A stretch of 64,000 nucleotides of DNA from an uncultured Acidobacteriia bacterium (GTDB lineage: Bacteria; Acidobacteriota; Terriglobia; Bryobacterales; Bryobacteraceae), in the NCBI GenBank assembly GCA_903907865.1, contig CAIVPR010000121.1:51249-115248 (forward strand). Direction: 5' to 3'. Below, one piece after another: positions 34,431 through 42,284 of this stretch. Numbering within the stretch: the stretch's first letter is position 1; the number at the start of each line of letters is the position of its first letter. A model generated the notes under the pieces. The model worked only from the letters and a program-made list of their open reading frames with translations. It searched no databases and was not told where the DNA came from. Both the position numbers and the translations under genes were made by a program.

Positions 34431-35126
34431 TCAAGCCTCCAAATGGGGAAACTTGAAGACCATTGTAGTACCGTGAGTACCGCTCGTGACCGACAGGGTT
34501 CCGCCCGCGTCGGCGCAGTAGTCAAGCATGGCGCGAAGTCCGAGTCCGCCGCTGGTCTTTCTGGTACGGGGCATCCCGCAGCCGTTGTCCGACACTCGGA
34601 GCCGGATGCCGTCGCTATCGTGGTCGAGCGCCAATTCGACCTTGGTGGCGCCGGAATGCCGGATCGCATTGCAAAGGCACTCTTGGGCGCAGCGGTAGGC
34701 AGCAATCTTGACGTATTGGCGGGGCGGCTCGGGAAGGGGCGCGATTCGCACCGACGTTTCTTGAAACACATTTTCCACGCCGCACTCCGAAACCAGCCGC
34801 CGCAACGCCGCCTCCAGCGTCATCGCCTGCCAATCGGGGGTGTGCAGCCCGTGGGAAATTGCGCGGATCTGGCCCAATGCCGAGTCCGTAAGAAGGCGCA
34901 GTCGCCGCAGGGCACCCATTGCCGGTTCCGGCAGGTCGACGCCCAACTCGTCGAGGAACGCAAGATTCATCTTGATTCCCGCCAAGGGCTGTCCGGCCCC
35001 GGAGTGCAGTTCCCTTGCAATTCGCGACCGCTCGCGCTCCAACTCCAGCAGACGGCCATGCCGGGCCCTTCCTGCCGCCCACTCGGGCGCGATGAATGTC
35101 CGTGCGACCAATGCCTCCTCGACCAA
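34431..35126 (-). CDS. Soluble sensor histidine kinase, NarX/DegS class (HisKA_3)
   Basis: The protein has 231 residues, only a kinase core. The HisKA_3 phosphorylation motif is ERSRIARELHSGAGQPLAGI. The ATPase domain has ALRRL, AIRHSGATKVELAL, VSDNGCGMP and GGLGLRAM. No PAS, GAF or membrane segment is present, so input must come from a partner protein or the short N-terminus. The start is TTG (35126) with a strong AGGAGG 8 nt upstream, better than any downstream ATG. It leads the kinase-regulator operon. Confidence 0.9.
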   Translation of the reverse strand: MVEEALVARTFIAPEWAAGRARHGRLLELERERSRIARELHSGAGQPLAGIKMNLAFLDELGVDLPEPAMGALRRLRLLTDSALGQIRAISHGLHTPDWQAMTLEAALRRLVSECGVENVFQETSVRIAPLPEPPRQYVKIAAYRCAQECLCNAIRHSGATKVELALDHDSDGIRLRVSDNGCGMPRTRKTSGGLGLRAMLDYCADAGGTLSVTSGTHGTTMVFKFPHLEA

Positions 35127-35220
35127 ATCCCGTCCTCCTACTACATATATGGTGTGGGGAGCGAACTCATAACACGTCGCGGGATAGAAATTTTCATGAG
35201 CCGCCAGGGAAAATCCTTAG

Positions 35221-35310
35221 GCGCTGTTTCGGCGGGGCTTGTCGACTTTGGCGACAGCGCGTAAACCCCAATGGCGGGGCAGGGAAGGCCTAAACCCTGC
35301 TTCCCGCCCC
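35221..35310. repeat. Inverted repeats in the gap between kinase and parvulin genes
   Basis: GCGCTGT at 35221-35227 pairs with ACAGCGC at 35254-35260. A longer hairpin pairs GGGGC-A-GGGAAG (35276-35287) with CTTCCC-GCCCC (35300-35310). They lie in the 271-nt gene-free gap between the divergent genes. They could be terminator-like, an operator, or a remnant of a small mobile repeat; nothing decides between these. Confidence 0.5.
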
Positions 35311-35385
35311 GGTCATTGGGCTTGAACCCGGAGCCATCTTTGCAGCGGTGCCATGGCGGGCGCTGCCATTCGGTGCGCTCGCCGG

Positions 35386-35391
35386 TACAAT
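35386..35391 (+). promoter_or_regulatory. -10-like TACAAT, leaderless start of the parvulin gene
   Basis: TACAAT is followed by AACGGC and the ATG at 35398. A CTGCCA hexamer stands 17 nt further upstream as a possible -35. Confidence 0.52.
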
Positions 35392-35397
35392 AACGGC

Positions 35398-36225
35398 ATG
35401 TCGATTTTGGTGAACGGCGAGTATGTGGACGGGGATGTCATCCGCCAAGAGGCCGCCATGGTGCGGCAGAAGCTGATCGAGGCGGGTGTGGAGCCCGATC
35501 CGCTCGCCTTGGAGATGCGCGCTTTTGAATGGGGCAAGGAGAACGTCATCGAGCGCGTCCTACTCCGCCAGGCTGCCGTTGCGGAAGGCGTTTCGATTTC
35601 CGACGAGGAAATCGACGCGGCCGTGGAAAGCGCTCCTCCGGGCATCCCCGCTGATCGGAAGGAGATTGAAGTCCGCCTGAGGGTTGACAAGCTGATTGCC
35701 CGGATCACGGCCGCGGTGCCCGCGCCGTCGAAAAAGGACGTCAGCACGTTCTACCAGCAGAACCGGAACATGTTCCGGCACCCGGAACTGCTCCGCGCCT
35801 CCCACATCGTCAAGAACGTGGACGAGAACACCGACGAGGCGACCGCTCTGGCGGCAATCGAGGCGGCGCGGGTGGAGTTGGCAAAGGGCCGTCCGTTTGC
35901 CGAGGTGGCGGACGAGCTGTCGGACTGCCCCGGTCGTGGGGGCGATCTCGGCTTCTTCCCCCGTGGCGAGATGGTGCCCGAGTTTGAACAGGTGGTCTTC
36001 ACCCAGAAGGTCGGACAGAACAGCGCCGTCTTCCGCTCGCCTTTCGGTTTCCACATCGCGCGGGTGACGGAGCGCCGTCCGGAAGGGTTCGGCGAACTTG
36101 CCGAGGTCCGGGGCCACATCGAGCACGTGTTGCGCTCGCAGCGGTCCGAGAAGGCGCTGGAGGATTTCGTGGATGCGATGCGGGCCAAGGCGGATATCCG
36201 CAAGGCAGGAGCACAGCAGGCGTGA
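35398..36225 (+). CDS. Parvulin-type peptidyl-prolyl isomerase
   Basis: The protein has 275 residues and no signal peptide. The N-terminal half is helical (SurA/PpiC-like chaperone region). The parvulin domain begins near 138 with LLRASHIVKNVDENT and contains ELSDCPGRGGDLGFFPRGEM and FRSPFGFHIARVTER, the standard rotamase strands. It probably assists folding in the cytoplasm. Its stop overlaps the GTG of the formylglycine-generating enzyme by 4 nt, suggesting it helps fold that enzyme or its sulfatase substrates; that link is inference. The ATG at 35398 was fixed by the -10-like TACAAT 6 nt ahead. Confidence 0.88.
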   Translation: MSILVNGEYVDGDVIRQEAAMVRQKLIEAGVEPDPLALEMRAFEWGKENVIERVLLRQAAVAEGVSISDEEIDAAVESAPPGIPADRKEIEVRLRVDKLIARITAAVPAPSKKDVSTFYQQNRNMFRHPELLRASHIVKNVDENTDEATALAAIEAARVELAKGRPFAEVADELSDCPGRGGDLGFFPRGEMVPEFEQVVFTQKVGQNSAVFRSPFGFHIARVTERRPEGFGELAEVRGHIEHVLRSQRSEKALEDFVDAMRAKADIRKAGAQQA

Positions 36226-37214
36226 AGCCGGAGTTTCAGGTTTTCGCGGCGGCGGGCGTGCCTCACCCTTGCTGTGTCCCGAGCAAGAAACGCGCCGAGC
36301 AGTTGGCGGAATCCCGTTTGTCGTCCGCCGCCTTGGAGCGGGTACGGGCTGGCTCGACCGAGGGCATGGTGAAGCTCGACGGCGGACGGTTCCTGATGGG
36401 CACGGACTATCCCGACGGCTTCGCGAAGGACGGCGAAGGGCCGATCCGCGAGGTGGCGCTCGACCCGTTCCATATCGACACGACGCCGGTGACCAACCGG
36501 CAGTTCGCCGAGTTTGTGTCCAAGACCGGGTACCGGACGGAGGCGGAGCGTTTCGGCTGGTCCTTTGTGTTCCAGGGTCACATCCCGAAAGAGCGGTATG
36601 ACGAGATCGTGGACGTCACCGTGCCGGGTGTGAGTTGGTGGTGCAAGGTGGACGGGGCCGATTGGCGGCATCCCGAGGGTCCCGACGCGGGCGTGGCGAA
36701 TCGCGACAGGTTTCCGGTGGTGCAGGTGTCGTGGACGGACGCGTTCGAGTTCGCCAAGTGGGCCGGAAAGCGGCTGCCGACCGAGGCTGAATGGGAATAC
36801 GCGGCGCGGGGGGGCTTCGAGCAGCGGATTTTCCCGTGGGGCGACGAGTTGACTCCGGGCGGCGTGCATATGTGCAACGTGTGGCAGGGCGATTTCCCTC
36901 GCCTGGACACGGCGGAGGACGGGTATGCGGGGCCGTGTCCGGTGGACGCGTTCCCGGGGAACGGTTACGGGCTATATTCGATGGCGGGGAACACGTGGGA
37001 GTGGTGTGCCGACTGGTTCCACCCGTCGTACCACGTGGCGGCGACGCGGAACAATCCGGTCGGGCCGGGGGAGGGGGTGCAGCGGTCGATGCGGGGCGGG
37101 TCGTACTTGTGCCACCGGTCGTATTGCAATCGATACCGCGTGGCGGCGAGGACGTCGAATACGCCGGACAGCGCGACTACGAATTTGGGGTTCCGGTGTG
37201 TTCGGGATGTGTAG
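36222..37214 (+). CDS. Formylglycine-generating enzyme (sulfatase-modifying factor)
   Basis: The protein has 330 residues. The FGE fold is clear: GMVKLDGGRFLMGTDYPDGF, VTNRQFAEFVSKTGYRTEAE, RLPTEAEWEYAARGG and NTWEWCADWF. The C-terminal active site GGSYLCHRSYCNRYRVAART holds both cysteines five apart, which most members of this superfamily lack; the end is NLGFRCVRDV. It should therefore oxidise a sulfatase cysteine to formylglycine using oxygen and bound copper. No sulfatase lies in the window, so its substrate is elsewhere in the genome. The start is GTG overlapping the parvulin stop. Confidence 0.93.
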   Translation: MKPEFQVFAAAGVPHPCCVPSKKRAEQLAESRLSSAALERVRAGSTEGMVKLDGGRFLMGTDYPDGFAKDGEGPIREVALDPFHIDTTPVTNRQFAEFVSKTGYRTEAERFGWSFVFQGHIPKERYDEIVDVTVPGVSWWCKVDGADWRHPEGPDAGVANRDRFPVVQVSWTDAFEFAKWAGKRLPTEAEWEYAARGGFEQRIFPWGDELTPGGVHMCNVWQGDFPRLDTAEDGYAGPCPVDAFPGNGYGLYSMAGNTWEWCADWFHPSYHVAATRNNPVGPGEGVQRSMRGGSYLCHRSYCNRYRVAARTSNTPDSATTNLGFRCVRDV

Positions 37215-37335
37215 GGGGGCGGGTAGGTCGGTGTGAGGATTTTGGTGCCGGACTCGGACAGGCAGAAGTTGGTTCGACAAAGTCGGCGTTGGTAGAACAG
37301 TGGTTCTCGCAGTTGAGGGAGTCCGGCGCTGCCAA

Positions 37336-37416
37336 GTGAACGCGTTGTTGGATGCAGCGGCTGGCATTCAGAGCCTAATGGACCGGCGAGGGTGGCGGTA
37401 CTGCATCATTGGCGGT
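37336..37416 (+). pseudogene. Remnant of a nucleotidyltransferase (AbiEii/DUF6036-like) N-terminus
   Basis: Frame from GTG 37336 reads VNALLDAAAGIQSLMDRRGW and then RYCIIGG. This is the usual N-terminus of nucleotidyltransferase-fold toxin-like proteins, in which the glycines are followed by LAVxRWGEPRxTxDVD. Here the match stops right after the second Gly. The following sequence belongs to a different fragment. Only about 27 codons remain, so it is debris. The rest of the 37215-37335 gap shows nothing recognisable. Confidence 0.5.
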
Positions 37417-37454
37417 CGAAGAGCTTCTTCAGCTCCGTCCTGGCGTCAATCCCG
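37412..37454 (-). pseudogene. Short fragment resembling the 3' part of dnaE
   Basis: On the reverse strand this stretch reads GIDARTELKKLFDRQ, against GIDRVNELKKLFDRK in the dnaE at 38.2 kb. About 34 of 43 bases match by hand alignment. It abuts, and overlaps by a few bases, the nucleotidyltransferase remnant. It may be a relic of a diverged second polymerase gene or of a recombination event. Confidence 0.45.
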
Positions 37455-37474
37455 ACTTCAGTGGATCTTATCTC

Positions 37475-37687
37475 TCAGGCCGCCGATGCCAGGCGCAAGG
37501 CCTGTTTGTCCAGCCCGGTGAGCAGACGCTGAATCCCCCGCACCTCCCGTTCCTCGAAGAACGGCTCGCCGCATTGTCCACAGACCCATGCCGGCACCGC
37601 ATCGATCAGTAGATGGTAACCGTTGCGGTCGGCGTGGAAAGGCGCATCCCCTTTTGTCATCATTCCTTGGCAATGCATACAGGTCAT
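37475..37687 (-). CDS. YgiT-type zinc-finger protein, likely antitoxin
   Basis: The protein has 70 residues. Two CxxC pairs make a zinc finger: CMHC near residue 3 and CGQC near 36, separated by GYHLLIDAVPAWV. This resembles the N-terminal metal domain of MqsA/YgiT. It has no helix-turn-helix of its own. It overlaps by 4 nt the DUF4258 gene upstream. DUF4258 plus YgiT zinc-finger genes are a recurrent toxin-antitoxin arrangement. Confidence 0.82.
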   Translation of the reverse strand: MTCMHCQGMMTKGDAPFHADRNGYHLLIDAVPAWVCGQCGEPFFEEREVRGIQRLLTGLDKQALRLASAA

Positions 37688-37929
37688 GGTCGGTTCCTGG
37701 TCGTAAAATCGTTACGCCATTGGCCGGGCACTGGCAGATAGGCAGTGATGATGGCCAAGTACTCGTCTTTGGGTGAGCATACGACATGGATCGGGCGACC
37801 GCCGACTCCCTTGCCAAGGACCAAGCAACTGTGGCCACGCACATCTTCAGGATAGTCCTCGATCACGGTCCCGGCAAAGGCGACCGTACGAACTTCCGCC
37901 GTGGTGATCATGCGATCCGGCTTAGACAT
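37684..37929 (-). CDS. DUF4258 protein, likely toxin of the YgiT pair
   Basis: The protein has 81 residues. The DUF4258 core is visible: ITTAEVRTVAFAGTVIEDYP, then GHSCLVLGKGVGGRPIHVVC and EYLAIITAYLP. The fold is related to RelE/BrnT-like small toxins, which act as RNases; that activity is not proven for this family. It is first in the pair, before the antitoxin. No clear promoter or ribosome site was identified. Confidence 0.8.
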   Translation of the reverse strand: MSKPDRMITTAEVRTVAFAGTVIEDYPEDVRGHSCLVLGKGVGGRPIHVVCSPKDEYLAIITAYLPVPGQWRNDFTTRNRP

Positions 37930-38062
37930 CTGCCGAACCGCATGAGGCAGGAATAGAATCTTCCGCCGGGCGGCGCGTCGAACAGGCCTTCCAAGGCGAC
38001 CATCACGACCGATATGGTAACGCGGTGCTCACCACCCAGCCTCACCTCTCGCGATTCGGCAC

Positions 38063-41000
38063 CTACATCCCCATATTTTCCAGCGTGTCCACCCCGCAGA
38101 TCCGTGTGATCTCGGCACGGAACTCCTTGTCGGGCCGCACCTTCGCGGGGACGTCGAGGATCACGGTGAAATCGCGCTTCTGCTCCAGCCGGAGCCGTAC
38201 CTGTGTATCGCCGGGCTTGCGGTCGAAGAGTTTCTTCAGTTCGTTCACGCGGTCGATCCCGTTCGGAGTTGCGGCAATCGGCACCTTGATCCCGATCAGC
38301 GAAGGCATCGGCACCCGCACCACGTCCAGCGGCACGATCTCCTTGATCGACACCTTCGTCGGGTTCCCGTCCTCCGGCAGCGCGGACCCGCGGATCAGCA
38401 CTGCCAAATCCTCCTGCAGTATCGGCGACAGGTTTTCATACGACGTCGTGAACACCATGCCCTCGATGGTCCCCAAGCGGTCTTCGATGGTCATCGAGGC
38501 CCACGGCTTGCCTTCCTTGTTGCGCCGCCGCTGTATCGCCGTCAGCATGCCGCACAGCGCCAACTCTGTGCCCTTTTCGAGCCCTTCCAGCGACGACGAA
38601 TCCTGCTTGGCCAGTTCGGTGATTTTCTCCTGGTATGCGTCCAGCGGGTGCCCCGTGACGTAGAACCCGAGCATCTCCTTCTCGCCCGTCAGGCTCTCCC
38701 GCAGCGTCCACGGGTTGGCCTTCGGCAGCACCGACTCCCGTGTTTCCGCCGTCATGATCGCCCCGAACAGGCCTTCCTGGCCGCTCGCCCGGTCCTTAGC
38801 CGCCCGGTTGCCCGCCTCCATGGCGCCGTCGAGGCCCATCAGCAACTGCGCGCGCGTGCCTTTCAGCCCGTCCATCGCGCCGGCCTTGACCAGGCTTTCC
38901 AGCACGCGGCGGTTGACCTGGCTCAGGTCCACTTCCTCGCATAGCTGGTAGAGCGACCGGAAGCTGCCCACCTCCGTCCGCGCCTTGATGATCGCGTGGA
39001 CCGCATTCTCGCCCACGTTCTTAACCGCGCCGAGCCCGAACCGCACCGCGTCGCCCTGCTCGTCGCGCACCGGCGTGAAGGTCAATTCACTAGCGTTCAC
39101 GTCCGGCGGCAGCACGCGAATGTTCATTTCGCAGCATTCGTTGATGTACTTGACAACCTTCGCCGTGTTGCCGGTTTCCGACGTCAGCAGCGCCGCCATG
39201 AAGTCCACCGGGTAGTGGGCTTTGAGGTACGCGGTGACGAAGGCTAGGAACGCGTAGGCCGCCGAGTGCGACTTGTTGAAGCCGTAGCCGGCGAACTGTT
39301 CCATCAGGTCGAAGATCTTGATGACCTTCTTCTCCGGATGTCCCCGTTCCAGCGCGCCCTTGACGAAGCGTTCGCGCTGCTTCACCATTTCCTCCAGCTT
39401 CTTCTTGCCCATCGCGCGGCGCAGAAGGTCGGCGTCGCCGAGCGAATAGCCCGCGACCCGGTTGGAGATCTGCATCACCTGCTCCTGGTAGAGGATGATG
39501 CCGAAGGTTTCGCCGAGCAACTCCTTCAGCTCGGGCAAATCGTAGATCACCGGCTTGCGCCCGTGCTTGCGCTCGATGAAGTCGTCGAGCATGCCGCCCT
39601 GGATCGGGCCAGGACGGTAGAGCGCGTTCAGCGCGGTCAGGTCCTCGATGCGGCTGGGCTGGTAGCGGCGGAGAATGTCGCGCATGCCCGGCGATTCGAA
39701 CTGGAAGACGCCCGACGTGTAGCCCTTGCAGAAGATTTCGTAGGCCTTGGGGTCCTCGACCGGCAGATCCTCGATGACCAACTGCACCCCGTGGCGCCGC
39801 TTGATCATCTTCAGAGCGTCGTCGATCAGGGTCAGGGTCGTCAGGCCCAGGAAGTCCATCTTGAGCAACTGGAGCTTGTCCAAGCCGTTCATGTCGTACT
39901 GGGTGACAATTTCGTCGCGGTTGGTGCGGCTCAGCGGCACCAGCGTTTTCAATGGCTCAGGAGAAATGACGACGCCCGCCGCGTGCACGGACGAGTTGCG
40001 CGCGAAGCCTTCGAGGCGCTGGGCGATGTCGAGCAGTTCCTTCACCCTGGGGTCCTTGGCCGCAGCCTCGTTGAAGCCCGGCTCCTGCTCGATGGCGTCC
40101 TTCAACTTGATGTTGAGGGTGTCCGGGACCAGCTTGGTCAGCTTGGCCACGTCACCCACCGCGAATTCCAGCACGCGGCCCACGTCCTTGATCGCGGCCC
40201 GCGCGCCGAGGGTGTTGAAGGTGATGATCTGCGCCACCTGCTCGCGCCCGTATTTGCGTGTGACGTACTGGATGACTTCGCCGCGCCGGTTCATGCAGAA
40301 GTCGATGTCGATATCGGGCATGCTGACGCGTTCGGGGTTGAGGAAGCGCTCGAACAGCAGGCCGTACTGGAGGGGGTCGATGTCGGTGATCTGCATCACA
40401 TAGCCGACGAGGCTGCCGGCGGCGGAACCGCGGCCCGGGCCAACCGGAATGTCGATGGATTTCGCGTACCGGATGAAGTCCCAGACGATGAGGAAGTAAC
40501 CCGAGAACTTCATGTTCTGGATGACTTGAATCTCGTAGTCGAGGCGCTTGACGTACTCCTCGAGGTCGTACTTCAGCCAGCCGGAGGCGCGCAGGGCTTC
40601 GAGGCGCGGGCGGCGCTTCTCGAACCCTTGGCGGGCGACGTAGGCGAAGTAGGAGTCGGTGTTGTACGTTTCCGGGATTTCGAAACGCGGGAACGGGTCC
40701 TTCACCTTGTCGAGCTTGATGGCGCAGCGCTGGGCGATCTCCCAGGGGCGGTTGACGGAGTCCTCGAGTTCGCCAAACAGCTGCATCATCTCGTCCCGCG
40801 TCTTCAGGTAGAAGGCGGGGTTGTCCCAATGCATGCGGTTGGGGTCGGAGATGGTCTTGCCCGTGGAGATGCACATGAGGATCTCGTGGGCGCGGGCGTC
40901 GTTCTTGCGGAGGTAGTGGGAATCGTTGGTGGCGACGAGGGGGATGCCGGATTCGATGGAGAGGCGGTTGATGGCGGGGGTGAGGCGCTTGTCCTGCTCA

Positions 41001-41536
41001 AGGCCGTGGTCCTGGATTTCGAGGAAGAAGTTGTCCTTGCCGAACATGTCGCGGTAGGTGTGGGCAAGGCGGCGGGCGTCGTCGTGCTTCTCGGCGAGGA
41101 CGGCCTCGTTGAGGTCGCCGCGGAGGCAGGCGGACATGCAGATGAGGCCCTTGGAGTGCTGGGCGAGGAGGTCCTTGTCGATGCGGGGCTTGTAGTAGAA
41201 GCCTTCGAGGTAGGCGGTGGAGACGAGGTCGATGAGGTTGCGGTAGCCCTCTTGGTTTTCGCAGAGGAGGACGAGATGGTTGTAGCGGTCGGAGGTGGTG
41301 CGGGACTTGTGGTCGTTGGCGACGTAGACTTCGCAGCCGATGACGGGGTGGATGCCGTTGGCCTTGGCGGTGTTGTAGAACTGGACGGCACCGAAGAGGT
41401 TGCCGTGGTCGGTCATGCCGACGGCGGGCATTTTCTGCTCGGCGCAGAGCTTCATGAGCTGGTCGATTTCGCAAGCCCCGTCGAGCAGGGAGTAGTCGGT
41501 GTGGTTGTGGAGGTGTACGAAGGGGGTTTCGGCCAT
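38063..41536 (-). CDS. dnaE: DNA polymerase III alpha subunit DnaE
   Basis: The protein has 1157 residues, full length. The PHP domain opens with FVHLHNHTDYSLLDGACEI. The palm carries SMPDIDIDFCMNRRGEVIQY, holding two catalytic aspartates, and GPGRGSAAGSLVGYVMQITD earlier. Fingers and tandem HhH follow (NKSHSAAYAFLAFVTAYLKA). An OB domain lies near 1000-1075 (LALCGMLTAIQRRRNKEGKP). It is the replicative polymerase, C-family, DnaE1 type. A TAAAAT sits about 40 nt upstream of the ATG. The very long forward-strand open frame across it is an antisense artefact. Confidence 0.98.
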   Translation of the reverse strand: MAETPFVHLHNHTDYSLLDGACEIDQLMKLCAEQKMPAVGMTDHGNLFGAVQFYNTAKANGIHPVIGCEVYVANDHKSRTTSDRYNHLVLLCENQEGYRNLIDLVSTAYLEGFYYKPRIDKDLLAQHSKGLICMSACLRGDLNEAVLAEKHDDARRLAHTYRDMFGKDNFFLEIQDHGLEQDKRLTPAINRLSIESGIPLVATNDSHYLRKNDARAHEILMCISTGKTISDPNRMHWDNPAFYLKTRDEMMQLFGELEDSVNRPWEIAQRCAIKLDKVKDPFPRFEIPETYNTDSYFAYVARQGFEKRRPRLEALRASGWLKYDLEEYVKRLDYEIQVIQNMKFSGYFLIVWDFIRYAKSIDIPVGPGRGSAAGSLVGYVMQITDIDPLQYGLLFERFLNPERVSMPDIDIDFCMNRRGEVIQYVTRKYGREQVAQIITFNTLGARAAIKDVGRVLEFAVGDVAKLTKLVPDTLNIKLKDAIEQEPGFNEAAAKDPRVKELLDIAQRLEGFARNSSVHAAGVVISPEPLKTLVPLSRTNRDEIVTQYDMNGLDKLQLLKMDFLGLTTLTLIDDALKMIKRRHGVQLVIEDLPVEDPKAYEIFCKGYTSGVFQFESPGMRDILRRYQPSRIEDLTALNALYRPGPIQGGMLDDFIERKHGRKPVIYDLPELKELLGETFGIILYQEQVMQISNRVAGYSLGDADLLRRAMGKKKLEEMVKQRERFVKGALERGHPEKKVIKIFDLMEQFAGYGFNKSHSAAYAFLAFVTAYLKAHYPVDFMAALLTSETGNTAKVVKYINECCEMNIRVLPPDVNASELTFTPVRDEQGDAVRFGLGAVKNVGENAVHAIIKARTEVGSFRSLYQLCEEVDLSQVNRRVLESLVKAGAMDGLKGTRAQLLMGLDGAMEAGNRAAKDRASGQEGLFGAIMTAETRESVLPKANPWTLRESLTGEKEMLGFYVTGHPLDAYQEKITELAKQDSSSLEGLEKGTELALCGMLTAIQRRRNKEGKPWASMTIEDRLGTIEGMVFTTSYENLSPILQEDLAVLIRGSALPEDGNPTKVSIKEIVPLDVVRVPMPSLIGIKVPIAATPNGIDRVNELKKLFDRKPGDTQVRLRLEQKRDFTVILDVPAKVRPDKEFRAEITRICGVDTLENMGM

Positions 41537-41820
41537 GGGAAAGAGACCGCCGACGGGTGGGGCGGGGGTGTCCCTATTTTAGCGGACTGGGGGGCGGTTA
41601 GATTGCGCCGAGGAGTTCGAAGCAGCAATCGCGGCGTGCCGTGGCGCAAAACCAACCTTGGCGGGCGCCGGGTCAACGGGAGGCGTGCCCGCCTCACCTC
41701 ACCCCCGACGACCCCATACAGGGCTGCAACCCAACTACCTGCATGCTGCAAACCGCACACACTGTGGGGGTTAACTGCCCCTCGCTCCCCACCGGGGGAC
41801 TTGTTGGTACTCAGTGACCC

Positions 41821-41826
41821 TACAAT
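41821..41826 (+). promoter_or_regulatory. -10-like TACAAT, leaderless start of small membrane protein
   Basis: TACAAT ends 7 nt before ATG 41834. An alternative ATG at 41825 overlaps the hexamer itself, so the downstream one is favoured. Confidence 0.5.
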
Positions 41827-41833
41827 GAGAATA

Positions 41834-42226
41834 ATGCCATATTCTGTTAACGGGTTTGGAACTACACTCTACGGAAAACGCGACTTCAGATTGGATACAT
41901 CGTACACGACCACGACTTTCGTCACGGTGGGGTGGATTCCCCTGTTTCCGATCAACTCCATTCGGATCAGAGACACCGGTGGAGATCAACTGGGTCAGGA
42001 GTATGTAATTCTCGAGCGGTTACCGCTTGATTTGGGGCAGGTTGTGTCCGTGTGGGCATTCGCGGCGGCTCTCCTCGGAATCACGATAGCGTTTGCCGCA
42101 TACTCCACCCCGGGCAGGGAATGGCTCGTGTGGATTCCTTACGGACTGCTTTCGTTGGTCCCTCCATACCTGCGGAGACGAGCCCGGAAGCGCGTGAAAC
42201 TTCGTGACAAATCCGGAACGAAATGA
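41834..42226 (+). CDS. Small membrane protein of unknown function
   Basis: The protein has 130 residues. The N-terminal 70 residues contain a conserved-looking motif, VNGFGTTLYGKRDFRLDTSY, with WIPLFPINSIRI, seen in small membrane proteins of many bacteria without assigned function. Two hydrophobic helices follow (VVSVWAFAAALLGITIAFAA and WLVWIPYGLLSLVP). It ends in a strongly basic tail RRRARKRVKLRDKSGTK. It opens the lower-GC stretch that also holds the SIR2-like gene. The 297 nt between it and dnaE contain no gene. Confidence 0.7.
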   Translation: MPYSVNGFGTTLYGKRDFRLDTSYTTTTFVTVGWIPLFPINSIRIRDTGGDQLGQEYVILERLPLDLGQVVSVWAFAAALLGITIAFAAYSTPGREWLVWIPYGLLSLVPPYLRRRARKRVKLRDKSGTK

Positions 42227-42284
42227 GTGTGCGCCGCGACCGCAAACGCCGGTCAGCCCCACCTTCCAATAACGATAGGAATTA

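Noticed and set aside
35325..35345. tRNA-like sequence GGGCTTGAACCCGGAGCC
   Set aside because: There is no acceptor stem, anticodon arm or CCA context; no tRNA or rRNA gene was seen anywhere in the window.
41805..41817. 13-base identity with the leader of the first PEP-CTERM gene as proof of a shared operator
   Set aside because: Tens of 13-base matches are expected by chance between positions in a 64-kb sequence, so on its own it is not evidence.
39266..41833. Very long forward open frame antisense to dnaE, reaching nearly 1000 codons
   Set aside because: Its protein is an Asp/Val/Leu-rich mirror of the dnaE codons; only the last 130 codons beyond dnaE look real and were annotated separately.
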